DNA of 64,000 nt from the NCBI GenBank assembly GCA_016926695.1, contig JAFGOB010000066.1, forward strand, positions 27,991 through 91,990, written 5' to 3'. Under the pieces are notes generated by a model. The model worked only from the letters and a program-made list of their open reading frames with translations. It had not been told where the DNA came from and did no database searches. Position numbers and translations under genes: made by a program. This document shows positions 27,438-36,519 of the stretch, piece by piece (positions within the stretch are counted from its first letter, which is position 1; every line of letters begins with the position of its first letter). Origin of the DNA: Dehalococcoidales bacterium. Its GTDB lineage: Bacteria > Chloroflexota > Dehalococcoidia > Dehalococcoidales > UBA3254.

Positions 27438-28874
27438 ATGCGAGTTAATTTGCTGGTACCGGCCTTTGTTCCGGTCATTATACTTATCATGGCAAGTCTG
27501 GTTGCCTGCACCAGTACCGTAAACTCGCCCCCGGCGCCATCTCAAGCCCAACCCGGATCACAGTCCGCTCCTGAAAACGCGCCTCCCGCAGGGCCGGGAG
27601 ACGCCCGGGGAATGCCTGGGCAGCCTCCTTCCGGCGGCAATACAGGCGGCGGGCCGGGACTGTTAAACCAGCCTGCCTCAAGCAGCGTCTTTACGTCTTC
27701 AGATACCAATAAAACACTTGCCGGTGACGGTACAATCTCGGTATCCGGTTATGCCGACCTTTATTTCGGATCAGCCGGCCGCATAGAAAAAATCAATGTT
27801 AAACCCGGTCATAAAGTCGCCAAAGACACAGAGTTAGCCCGGCTGGACACAACATCGCTTGAAGCCAGCCTGTCTCAGGCCCAGGTTAGTTTGAATCAGG
27901 CCCGGCTGGCGCAGTCACAGGCCAGGGTAAACCTGGACCAGGCCCAGGTTTCGCAAATCCAGATGGATATAGCCCTGAGTCAGGCTTATCTGTCACAGAT
28001 TCAGGCCCGTTCAGCCCTGGCTTCTGCTCAGTTCAACCTCGATAAAGTTTCCCGGGTCAGCGAAATAAAAGACCTTATGACTGATTTACAGCAGCATATC
28101 GCCGCCGCTGAAGTTAACAAAAAGATCATAAAAACGTCCGGGAGCAGTGCGGAGTTTAAGGCCCTGAACGAATACATATTAGAGATCGAGGAAGAGCTGG
28201 AAAAACAAAAAAGTAAACTGTCCGCACTGTTGAGCACCGCTGGATATTCGGGAGCCAATAGCCTGTCCTATGACGCTTTAGGACAGACCTACGATAGACT
28301 GACTGTTGAGGATGCCAGGTTGAAACAGTTGGCAGTGGAGGCGGCACAGAAATCCCTTGACCAGTGTGAAAGCTCAATAGAGCTGGCTAAAAAAAATGTT
28401 GAAAAAGCCCAGGATAGCCTGGTCCTCGCTCAGCAGACCTGCGATATGTCCGGTGATGGGATCGACCTCGCTCAGAAAAACCTGGAGGTGCTTCAGGTAC
28501 AAATCGACCGGGCCGTCATTATCGCTCCGTTTGACGGCGTTATAGCGGCGGTGAACCATCAAGAAGGGGACTTTATATCTGCCCCGGCCCAGATGCAGAG
28601 TCCGGTCATATATCTGGTCGATCTCACTACACTGGAACTGGATATCAGCATCAATGAGCTGGATATCCCCGCTGTTGAAATCGGGCAAAAGGCCAGGATC
28701 AGTATAGATGCATATCCGGAGCTGGTGTTAGACGGGCATGTTTCCAATATCTCTCTTCTGCCGTCGACACAGGGAGGAATAGTCGATTATACCCTGACCA
28801 TAACCTTCCCTGCTCCGGCTGATATAAATATTATGATCGGTATGCATGCCTCCGCCTCAATAGATATTGAGTAA
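27438..28874 (+). CDS. RND membrane-fusion (HlyD-type) lipoprotein
   Basis: A 478-residue periplasmic adaptor-type protein. I start at the ATG at 27438, preceded by AGGGGG, not at a TTG 11 codons earlier. It has a lipoprotein signal (SLVAC), a long Pro/Gly/Ser-rich linker (about 30-85), the first half of a lipoyl domain (IEKINVKPGHKVAKDTELARL), a long Gln/Ala-rich coiled coil (about 140-345, with repeated LxQAQ units), then APFDGVIAAVNHQEGDF and a beta-barrel domain. Adaptors of this type couple RND pumps to an outer channel; here it is anchored to the outer face of the membrane. Same operon as the pump. Confidence 0.9.
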   Translation: MRVNLLVPAFVPVIILIMASLVACTSTVNSPPAPSQAQPGSQSAPENAPPAGPGDARGMPGQPPSGGNTGGGPGLLNQPASSSVFTSSDTNKTLAGDGTISVSGYADLYFGSAGRIEKINVKPGHKVAKDTELARLDTTSLEASLSQAQVSLNQARLAQSQARVNLDQAQVSQIQMDIALSQAYLSQIQARSALASAQFNLDKVSRVSEIKDLMTDLQQHIAAAEVNKKIIKTSGSSAEFKALNEYILEIEEELEKQKSKLSALLSTAGYSGANSLSYDALGQTYDRLTVEDARLKQLAVEAAQKSLDQCESSIELAKKNVEKAQDSLVLAQQTCDMSGDGIDLAQKNLEVLQVQIDRAVIIAPFDGVIAAVNHQEGDFISAPAQMQSPVIYLVDLTTLELDISINELDIPAVEIGQKARISIDAYPELVLDGHVSNISLLPSTQGGIVDYTLTITFPAPADINIMIGMHASASIDIE

Positions 28875-28913
28875 GGCAGCAATATTAGTCCGGGTGTTTT
28901 ATTACTTGATGCT

Positions 28914-29186
28914 TTATTTGTCCGCTGTTCCGTGAAGGTCCCTGCCGCATTTCGGACAGGCGCTGTTTTTCCTGGTCTGAAGAATATTCGTCGTCATGCC
29001 GCATTTCGGGCAGATTACAACCGAATACAGCCTCCGGTAGGCGGCATAGGCCCATAATGTGAAACCCAGGCAGGCAGCCAGGGATAACCAGAACTGGAAA
29101 TTCATCCCGTATATCTTGTAGACCGGCACAAGTATCGCCAGCATTATCAGCACACCGAAACCTGCCGACCTTAAAACAGCATTCAA
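28914..29186 (-). CDS. Small membrane protein with zinc ribbon
   Basis: A 90-residue protein with two predicted membrane helices (about 5-25 and 30-50) and a C-terminal zinc ribbon made of CPKCG (about 60-64) and CPKCG (about 78-82). AGGAAAG precedes the ATG. It follows the cupin-like gene at 29238 by 51 bases on the same strand. No function is known. Zinc-ribbon membrane proteins of this size are common and mostly uncharacterised. Confidence 0.75.
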   Translation of the reverse strand: MNAVLRSAGFGVLIMLAILVPVYKIYGMNFQFWLSLAACLGFTLWAYAAYRRLYSVVICPKCGMTTNILQTRKNSACPKCGRDLHGTADK

Positions 29187-29237
29187 CAGACTTCTTTCCT
29201 TCCCAAAGGTTATTTATCTGCCGGTATTGCCGGAGGA

Positions 29238-29546
29238 TTACCCGTTTCCCGTCGCTTCAGCCTTCTCTTCCAGTGTATGGGCCTTTAGGTACTCCGGCGA
29301 TATAAAAACGTGTATTTCCTGGAAGGGCTTTCCCACTTTCTGAAAATCGACATGGCGGTGTACCAGTCCTTTCGGATGATAGACCGCTGAAGCGGATTTC
29401 ACGGTATGTTTTTCACCCTCTTCACCTAACCACATATCAAGCTCCGCATCAAACTCCCCCACCTTCAAAGGGTCTCCTCCCAGGAAGAGTGCCAGCATGT
29501 CATGGTCGTGTGAATAAAGATACTTGCCATATTTCGAGTTTGCCAT
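29238..29546 (-). CDS. Cupin-like protein, minimal form (paralogue family)
   Basis: At 102 residues this is the shortest complete family member. It has YSHDHDMLALFLGGDP (about 10-25), GEFDAELDMWLGEEGEKH, then YHPKGLVHRHVDF (about 61-73). The usual DE after the HxH is DM here, so one acidic ligand may be lost, while an extra HxH is present near the distal histidine. An AGAGGG ribosome site precedes the ATG. It lies 154 bases downstream of the transhydroxylase-like molybdoenzyme gene on the same strand and could be an accessory to it, which is inference only. Confidence 0.72.
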   Translation of the reverse strand: MANSKYGKYLYSHDHDMLALFLGGDPLKVGEFDAELDMWLGEEGEKHTVKSASAVYHPKGLVHRHVDFQKVGKPFQEIHVFISPEYLKAHTLEEKAEATGNG

Positions 29547-29700
29547 TTTCGACCCTCTTTCAGTTCACTTCAGTTTACTTTATTATATCCCCGGTAATCC
29601 GGGAACGGCATATATATTAAAAACGCCATATATAAATATTTTTAGCACCTTCTGCCGGTTGTATAGCATTAACATATCAGTCCGTCATGCCGACGCCTCG

Positions 29701-32244
29701 TTACCCCTCCACCCAGGCCTTGAACAGCAGGCCGGCCCCCCTGTCATACTCCCGCAGAAAGGCTTCGGGATACTTTCTTCTCAGCTCTTCTATTTCCGCC
29801 CTTTCGACCTCTACCAGGAAACCGCTGGTCACTTCTCCGGGAGCATTCCTGGAAACCACTTTGTGAGGACAGATGGTGTTATTGGCCCCGCTTCTGTCCA
29901 GTTCACCCGGAGCTACAGGGTCATATCTGGCCCCGTGGTCCTGGTAGACCGCCCCGGGGATAATCCTCTCCGTTATATAGGCCCCTCCCAGCACAGCTCC
30001 CCTCTGATTGAAAACCCTGACGATATCACCCTGCGTGATTCCCCTCGCCAGGGCGTCGGAAGGATGCAGCCAGACCGGCTCGTATAGATAACCGTCCGGG
30101 CCCTTGAGCTTGCAGGTGGGAATCTCTCTCAGCCAGGATACATCGTCTAGTTGGGTATGTACTCTCCAGCGGGGATGATTGGATACCAGCAGCAGAGGAT
30201 AGTCTCTTGCCCGGGGATGCTGCTGGCTTTCCTGGTGCGATTCACCCTGCGGGATCCAGTGCGGGACCGCAGGTCTCTCATCGTCCTCAGGAAAGTGCCG
30301 GGCCAGATTCTGAGCGTAAAACTCTATTTTACCCGAGGGAGTAGTCAGCGGATTTTCCTGCGGATTTGTATAAAAACCGTTCAGTCCGGCAGGCGCCTTC
30401 TCCCATCCCGGTTCGGTCGGGACCACGTAATATCCCCTTTTTAGCCACTCCTCGTGGCTGATATGCTCCTGTATTCCCGAAGTGTCAAAACCATGCCTGA
30501 TCCATTCGGCTACCGTTTTACCTCCGCTGAACTCCTTCAACAGCCCCATTTTTTCAGCTATGGCGCAGACTATCTCGTAATCGCTTCTGGATTCACCCAG
30601 GGGCTCAAGGCATTTCCCCTCGGGAAAGACCGTTTGAAACTGCTGTCCCATGCTGTCGGCCCCGATGTCCTCCTCCTCCAGTTTGGTATTGGCGGGCAGG
30701 ATGACATCTGCAAACAAACAGTCGTTTTCCATCCATGGATGCTGGGCCAGTACAAATTCGATTTTGGGACTTCTTATGGCTTCTATCATGCGGTTGCCCC
30801 CGTTCCAGCAGGTTACCCAGCACGGAGAGTCGGTCCACATCATATGGATTTCCCGGCACCCTTCGGCTGGATAGGTGCTTTGTACGAACTGGCTCTCTAC
30901 AGGCTCTGTATGGGCGGTGGTGCGGCCGTACCAGTTTATCGGCGGGTTGAGAATAGCGTCAGGCAGCAGGGTCTTGGGAATTATCTGTTTCGGTACGCCG
31001 GACCTGGTATTCTGTCCCCTGTAGGCGGCCATCAGGCTGGGCGCGAAACATCTGCCAGGCAGACCGAAATTTGACATAATAAATTGATTTACCCCCGGTT
31101 TACCCACTCCCTGCATCGCCAGCAGAAGTACTTCCAGGCGTGCAGGCTCCGTTGAGTACGGACCTCGAATATATGAACCGCCGTTGCCGTGGGCGATGCT
31201 GGTCCTTCTCGAAGCCCATTCCCGGGCCAGTGCCTTTATTATTCTTGCCGGGACGCCTGTTATCGGTTCAGCCCATCGAGGGGTTTTGGCCTGGCCTTCC
31301 TCTCCACCCATGACATATTCTTTAAATATTTCAAAGCCGGTGGTGTGAGTTGCTATATAGTCTTTATCATAAGTCCCTTCACTGATCCAGGTATAAGCGA
31401 TAGCCAGTTGCAGTGCCGCATCCGTGTTGGGCTTGACCGGGATCCATTTATCCGCGTGTACCGCCGCCCCGTAGTTCAAGTCCGGGCATACGTAGAGGCT
31501 CCTGATGCCCAGTTCGCTGAACCAGTAGCACAAGCGGCTCGCTGACTGATCGCTGAATCCCATCGGTGTGGTCTCCGGGTCGCAGCCCCAGAAAAGGATC
31601 ATATCCGTATTCTCGGCTATATCTTTGACGCAGTTAGTCTGGGGCCACATCATGCCCGCCCACGGCTCCATACCCCAGACATGTTTCGCTCCCCAGTACC
31701 ACCCTTCCCAGCTATCCGGGTTCCTGGCCTGTAGTGTGTAACCGCCCAAAAGCTCCATCAGTCGGGTATTGCATCCGTGGGGTGCGTGTACTATCTTGGT
31801 CTCACCGTGACCGTCAGCCTGGCACAGGACCGCGTACGGCCCGTATTCCGCCACTATCCTCCTGATCTCGCCGGTCACTATTTCCAGGGCTTCATCCCAG
31901 CCGATTCTTCTGAAGCGGCTTTTGCCCCTGTTTTGAGGGTTTCTCGGTCCGCCGGGATCCCAGTCTACCCTTTTCAGCGGATAAAGGACCCTGTTGGGTG
32001 ATTGAACGCGTTTCTTGTATACCAGGCTGAAGGGCGGCAGGAGAGATTTCAATGCGGGAGTAAACTTCTTGCCCCGGGCTTCGATTACCCATGGATCAAG
32101 CTCCTTCTCCGTGTATTGGGAGTCGAAGTGCAGGGGCCGTATGCGGATTATCCTGCCGTCCTTGACGTCGACAACCCCGGGGTTGCTCCCGTTGCCGAAG
32201 GAGCAAAGCCCGAAACCCTTGATAAACGACTTTTCATCTGCCAC
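29701..32244 (-). CDS. Molybdopterin oxidoreductase resembling pyrogallol-phloroglucinol transhydroxylase large subunit
   Basis: An 847-residue DMSO-reductase-superfamily protein. I prefer the GTG at 32244 (GGGAGG eight bases upstream) over a TTG two codons earlier. It has no N-terminal Fe-S cysteine motif, no Tat signal and no membrane segment, so it is cytoplasmic. Conserved stretches match the transhydroxylase large subunit by memory: VIEARGKKFTP, IGWDEALEIV, NPDSWEGWYWG (Asp-Ser, with Ser as the likely Mo ligand), DADKW-like HADKWIPVKPNTD, and the C-terminal MGD domain. A TMAO-reductase-like role is the alternative. The small Fe-S subunit of the known enzyme is not encoded nearby. A cupin-like gene follows. 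Confidence 0.8.
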   Translation of the reverse strand: MADEKSFIKGFGLCSFGNGSNPGVVDVKDGRIIRIRPLHFDSQYTEKELDPWVIEARGKKFTPALKSLLPPFSLVYKKRVQSPNRVLYPLKRVDWDPGGPRNPQNRGKSRFRRIGWDEALEIVTGEIRRIVAEYGPYAVLCQADGHGETKIVHAPHGCNTRLMELLGGYTLQARNPDSWEGWYWGAKHVWGMEPWAGMMWPQTNCVKDIAENTDMILFWGCDPETTPMGFSDQSASRLCYWFSELGIRSLYVCPDLNYGAAVHADKWIPVKPNTDAALQLAIAYTWISEGTYDKDYIATHTTGFEIFKEYVMGGEEGQAKTPRWAEPITGVPARIIKALAREWASRRTSIAHGNGGSYIRGPYSTEPARLEVLLLAMQGVGKPGVNQFIMSNFGLPGRCFAPSLMAAYRGQNTRSGVPKQIIPKTLLPDAILNPPINWYGRTTAHTEPVESQFVQSTYPAEGCREIHMMWTDSPCWVTCWNGGNRMIEAIRSPKIEFVLAQHPWMENDCLFADVILPANTKLEEEDIGADSMGQQFQTVFPEGKCLEPLGESRSDYEIVCAIAEKMGLLKEFSGGKTVAEWIRHGFDTSGIQEHISHEEWLKRGYYVVPTEPGWEKAPAGLNGFYTNPQENPLTTPSGKIEFYAQNLARHFPEDDERPAVPHWIPQGESHQESQQHPRARDYPLLLVSNHPRWRVHTQLDDVSWLREIPTCKLKGPDGYLYEPVWLHPSDALARGITQGDIVRVFNQRGAVLGGAYITERIIPGAVYQDHGARYDPVAPGELDRSGANNTICPHKVVSRNAPGEVTSGFLVEVERAEIEELRRKYPEAFLREYDRGAGLLFKAWVEG

Positions 32245-32578
32245 TTTCAATCCCTCCCGGTGCTTTCGCCCTCTTTTCCTTTGAATCGGTATCTGATAAA
32301 ACCGGGTATACTGCTGTAGCGCCAGGTAATCAAGTGTATATTTTTCAGTGTGTTTTTGAGTTCAATATACTGAAAAGCCATATATGAGACACTACACTAC
32401 AGAATACTACCCCGCCGGTCTTCTGACAATATACGCTTTAGTTTTGTTTTGGGGTGGATTTTGATCTTTACACATTTTTGCAGTTGAGTCATAGTAGTAA
32501 ATAAAGAATAAAGAAATTTTCGCACATGTTTAACCTGTAAAAAGGGTATCTTGAGAACAATTTTGGGGAGGATTGAAA
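32245..32578. other. Divergent region between Mo enzyme and TPP enzyme
   Basis: An AT-rich gap of about 330 bases that must hold both promoters. I could not identify a convincing -35/-10 pair, and I see no gene or known riboswitch. Confidence 0.4.
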
Positions 32579-34244
32579 GTGACGAAAACAACCGGCAAAG
32601 AAGCCCTGATGCAGATATTGGCTGGCGAAGGTATTGAATACGTCTTCGGTGTTCCCGGTGCCACCGAGGCGCATTTTTTGGACGCAGTACGGGAACACCC
32701 TGAGATCAGCTATATTCTCTGTCTGCATGAACTCACGGCGGCGGGAATGGCCGAGGGATATACCCGGGCCTGCGGCAAATTGGCCTGCCTCAACCTGCAT
32801 ACCAACACCGGGCTGGCTGCCGCTCTTCCGATGTTGTCCAATGCCTGTTCAGGCAACGTGCCTATGATTATCACAGTCGGCCAGCAGGATACACGGTTGC
32901 TGGCCGCGGAACCGGCCATGTCCGGTGATCTTGTAAAAATCGCCGCTCCCTTCGTAAAATGGGCAACCGAGGTCATCCATACCGAAGATATCCCCATGAT
33001 AATGCGCCGCGCTTTCAAGGTGGCCAACCATCCACCCGGAGGACCGGTAATGGTCTCATTCCCTCTCGATGTCATGGCCGGCGCCTTTGATTTTGATTAC
33101 ACGCCCGGTCTTCAATTCTTCACCAGACTCCATCCGGACGACGATTCCATCAGAATAGCAGTGGACCTGCTCTCCCGTTCGCAGAACCCGGTCATTATAG
33201 TGGAAGATGGTATATCCAGGTGCCAGGCCCTGGCGGAGGTTGTCCGCCTGGCCGAAATTACTGGCGCCCGGGTATATCAGCCTTGGATGAGTGATGTCAA
33301 TTTCCCCCGTGGACCACCCTCAATACCTGGGTGACCTGGACCTGAACAGCGAGAGTACCCGTGAAATACTTGAAAAAACAGATGTGCTGGTAGTGATCGG
33401 CGCCCGTTTTTTCCAGCAGGCCTTGTATTTTTCCCAACCCCTCCTTCCCCAAAGCACCAGGGTGATACATATCGACGATGATCCCTGGCAAATTGCCAAG
33501 AATTACCCTGTCGACTGTAACGTTGAAGGCGATATCAAGACAGCCCTGTCCGATCTTGCCGGCGCGTTTGAAAATAAAGCGACTGACTATGTAAAAACGG
33601 CTGTTGATTCCAGGATCAGGGCGATATCGCTTGAGAAACAGGCCATGGTCCGGGCATTCCATGACAAGATACTCGCGGAAAGAGACCATGTCCCGGCCTC
33701 CGGTACAAGACTGATGCAGGAAATCAGGGATACCCTCAAACCTGATACTTATATTGTCGATGATTGCTGGTCGTACTCCTCCACCCTGCGAATGGCATTG
33801 CCCTTGAATGATGCCTGTAGTTACCAGCGCTCCAGGGGCGGGGGCAGTATCGGAGGAGGTTTGCCCTGCGCACTGGGCGCAAAACTTGCCTTGCCACAGA
33901 GGCCTGTGGTCTGTATCAGCGGTGACGGAAGCGCCATGTGGGGAATCCAGAGCCTCTGGGTGGGAGCGCACTATAATATTCCTGTTACTTTCATCATCCT
34001 CTCCAATGGGGCCTACCGTCAGGTCCGCATAATGGAAACCAAAATCCTTGGTGAAAGGTATTCCGGACGTACTCTGGGCACGGAGTTGTTTCCACCCAGG
34101 AATGATTTTTGCAGGATCGCTGAAGGAATGGGACTGGTTGCCAGCAGAGTGGAAAGACCTGAACAGCTCAAGAAAATACTGAAACAGTCATTTGAATGCA
34201 ACCGTCCAAACCTGGTGGAAGTTACAGTCGATGCATCTTTTTAA
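32579..34244 (+). pseudogene. TPP-dependent enzyme (benzoylformate decarboxylase / acetolactate synthase-like), split by a frameshift
   Basis: Two abutting frames together encode one protein of about 555 residues. The first (from GTG 32579, with GGGGAGG upstream) has the N-terminal PYR domain with VFGVPGATEAHF and the catalytic glutamate in CLHELTAAGMAEGY. It leaves frame after SDVNFP at a run of five C (33304-33308). Reading with one C removed continues as VDHPQYLGDLDL into the middle domain and the TPP-binding domain (GDGSAMWGIQSL, then FIILSNGAY). Members decarboxylate 2-oxo acids. The break is either a real inactivating mutation or a one-base homopolymer error in the assembly; both halves are otherwise well conserved, which favours a recent event or an error. 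Confidence 0.85.
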
Positions 34245-34792
34245 AGGTGCTACAAACGTAAATACAATTGAAGCAACCAGCACAAAGTATAAAAATTGTT
34301 GTCATACTAAAGGACCCCGGTATACCTTGATTCCTATCGGTAGCATAATATACAACGCAATATCCTGCACCATGGATCAAAGAGTACAATTCTGAACCTG
34401 AATTTCACGAATATTACACCTTTATGAGGCTGATTCCTGCTCATAAAACCACCGTTGGACACCAGGATTTTACTTGTTCTCCTCACGTCCAGCAAAGATG
34501 TGGAACGTGCTCAGTTTCATATCTCCTCTATCCGCGGATTAGCGGTTGTAAAAGCCCGCCGGTTGCTATTTTACATAATTTTACGTTTTGCCGCAGCTCA
34601 ACTGTAGCCCGGTGTTCCCCTGACACTGATGGCGGAAAATATCGTCAATCGTACCAACGGCGAATGTAAGGTTGAGATTTTCTGAAGCGATTCGCTTGTT
34701 CTCATGTTCGAAGTTACCTCTATCATCCCCTTGAACACAAGCCGCGCCAGGAGTACGAGTCAAGACGTTGGAAGATTGGAAAGGCCTCATGG
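34245..34792. other. Non-coding or decayed region
   Basis: About 550 bases without a supported gene. Short open frames on both strands have no recognisable domain. Since a TRAP permease remnant follows directly, this is probably decayed coding DNA. Confidence 0.45.
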
Positions 34793-35005
34793 TTGTCACG
34801 CATATCGGGCGGGCTGATGTTGGGTGAAGCTGCTATGGCTGCCATTATAGGCTACATCGGAGGATGCATTATCACCTTCGGCATACCCACCGGCGAGCTT
34901 ATTAAAGGCATTGTACCTTTTTTCATCGGCCTGATCGTATTCCTGGGGATTCTGATAGCCTTCCCTGAGATCACTCTCTGGCTTCCGAATATGATGAGAG
35001 GATAA
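34793..35005 (+). pseudogene. Remnant of a TRAP transporter large permease (DctM-type C-terminus)
   Basis: A 70-codon frame whose last half (GELIKGIVPFFIGLIVFLGI, then the end PEITLWLPNMM) matches the typical C-terminal helix and LWLPN end of DctM permeases, which are normally about 425 residues long. The start codon is a TTG without a good ribosome site, and the remaining 350 or so residues are absent. I read it as the tail of a deleted transporter gene, not as a functional small protein, although a short two-helix membrane protein cannot be excluded. Confidence 0.6.
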
Positions 35006-35081
35006 AATCACAAAAAATAGCCTGGAGAGTTTTCATTATGCCCCCGGACCACATCAATTCTGCTTGGAGGAGTTTCCCTGC

Positions 35082-36518
35082 TTAAGCCTTAATCCCCAGT
35101 TTGCCCGTAAGAAGCTCCCGTATTGTTTTGGGATTGGCTTTCCCGCCTGAAACTTGCATTACCTGCCCTATTAGAAAACCCATTGCTTTTCCCTGGCCGT
35201 TTTTATAATCGGACACAGCCGCCGGCTGTGCGCTTATTACCTTATCAACCAGGGTCTCAAGCGCTGTGGTGTCCGATATCTGCCGGATCCCAAGGGCGCT
35301 TACAATTTCTTCAGGAGACTTGCCATCTTCAAACAAACGAACAAGCACCTCACGCGCCGCGTTGGCATTGATCTTATCCTGTGCAAGCATCTTCAGAAGC
35401 GCACCCAGCCGTACGGGAGTTACCCTTGTATTGCTCAATTCCTGCCGCCGTTCTTTTACAGCCGGGATGAGTTGCGTGGTCAACCAGTGTATGGCTGTGC
35501 GCGGAATGATGTCCTGTCCTGCCAGTGCCTCGAAATAGCTTGCCATCTCCGGATCGCTGCTTAAAAAAACCGCCTCGTCCCTCGCAAGATCATACTGTCT
35601 GGTAAATCTTTCAGCCTTTGCGGCAGGCATTTCCGGAAGACGCGAACACATTTTTTGAATCCAGTCCGGCGATAGCTCAATAACAGGAACCGATGGATCG
35701 GGAACGCAGGGACCTTCAAATTTTTCGCGCATAGGCGTTGTGACCTTTTTATCCGGGTCCCATAGACGGGTATGCAATGTTACTGCTTCCCCTGCCTGAA
35801 CAGCCGCGCCCTGGCGGTTTATCTCATAAGCTATGGCGTCACCAACATGACGCACGGAATTCATGTTTTTAACTTCCACCTTGGTATTCATCTGGTTAGT
35901 CCCGGGGGGACGTATAGAAATATTTGCGTCAACACGCATCGTACCGTTTTCCATACTGCACTCTGATGAGCCTGCGTAACGGACCTGTGTGCGCAGCGCC
36001 TTTAGAAATTCCATCGCTTCATTGGGCGTGCGAAAGTCCGGTTCCGTTACTATTTCTACCAGCGGTGCTCCGGCCCGGTTGAAATCAACCAGGCTTATCG
36101 GCAGGCGCCCTTCCATTTCATGTACCAGTTTTGCCACGTCCTCTTCCATATGTATATGATGAATACGCAGTTTTTTAGGCCGGCCGCTTTCATCTGTTAT
36201 TTCGATGCCGCCCCCGCGAGAAAGAGGCAGATGGGCCTGTGACAGTTGGTAACCCTTTGGCAGGTCCGGGTAATAGTACACTTTCTGGTCGAAAGCGCTC
36301 ATAGGTTGAAGCTCAGCGCCCAGTCCCAGGCATAATAATGCGGCTTTTTCAAGTGCCTCCTGGCTGAACCGCGGAATAGCGCCCGGGAACCACAGGCAGA
36401 TAGGACAGGTATTGACGTTAGGTTCGTCACCTGGGCGGTTAGGACAATCACAGAACATCTTGGTTGCGCAATTAAGTTCAACATGTATTTCCAGCCCTAT
36501 GACTGCTTCGAATTCCAT
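35082..36518 (-). CDS. gatB: Aspartyl/glutamyl-tRNA amidotransferase subunit B, diverged
   Basis: A 478-residue protein of normal GatB length. The subunit phosphorylates tRNA-bound Asp/Glu and transfers ammonia. Present: GLEIHVELN, the zinc cysteines (CDC, then CPIC), YYYPDLPKGYQLSQ, HMEEDVAKLVHE, LVDFNRAGAPLVEI and the C-terminal tRNA-binding YqeY-like domain (about 400-475). Changed: the usual LGLPGALP reads LWFPGAIP, the QETR motif reads LHTR, and the conserved DYRYFPEPD segment is shortened to PCVPDP. It starts one base after the diverged gatA-like gene ends and is last of aspS-gatC-gatA-gatB. Confidence 0.88.
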   Translation of the reverse strand: MEFEAVIGLEIHVELNCATKMFCDCPNRPGDEPNVNTCPICLWFPGAIPRFSQEALEKAALLCLGLGAELQPMSAFDQKVYYYPDLPKGYQLSQAHLPLSRGGGIEITDESGRPKKLRIHHIHMEEDVAKLVHEMEGRLPISLVDFNRAGAPLVEIVTEPDFRTPNEAMEFLKALRTQVRYAGSSECSMENGTMRVDANISIRPPGTNQMNTKVEVKNMNSVRHVGDAIAYEINRQGAAVQAGEAVTLHTRLWDPDKKVTTPMREKFEGPCVPDPSVPVIELSPDWIQKMCSRLPEMPAAKAERFTRQYDLARDEAVFLSSDPEMASYFEALAGQDIIPRTAIHWLTTQLIPAVKERRQELSNTRVTPVRLGALLKMLAQDKINANAAREVLVRLFEDGKSPEEIVSALGIRQISDTTALETLVDKVISAQPAAVSDYKNGQGKAMGFLIGQVMQVSGGKANPKTIRELLTGKLGIKA

Positions 36519-36519
36519 G

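Noticed and set aside
34581..34799. Minus-strand frame of 72 codons in the decayed region
   Set aside because: No similarity to any family I know and no ribosome site; it lies in DNA that otherwise looks decayed.
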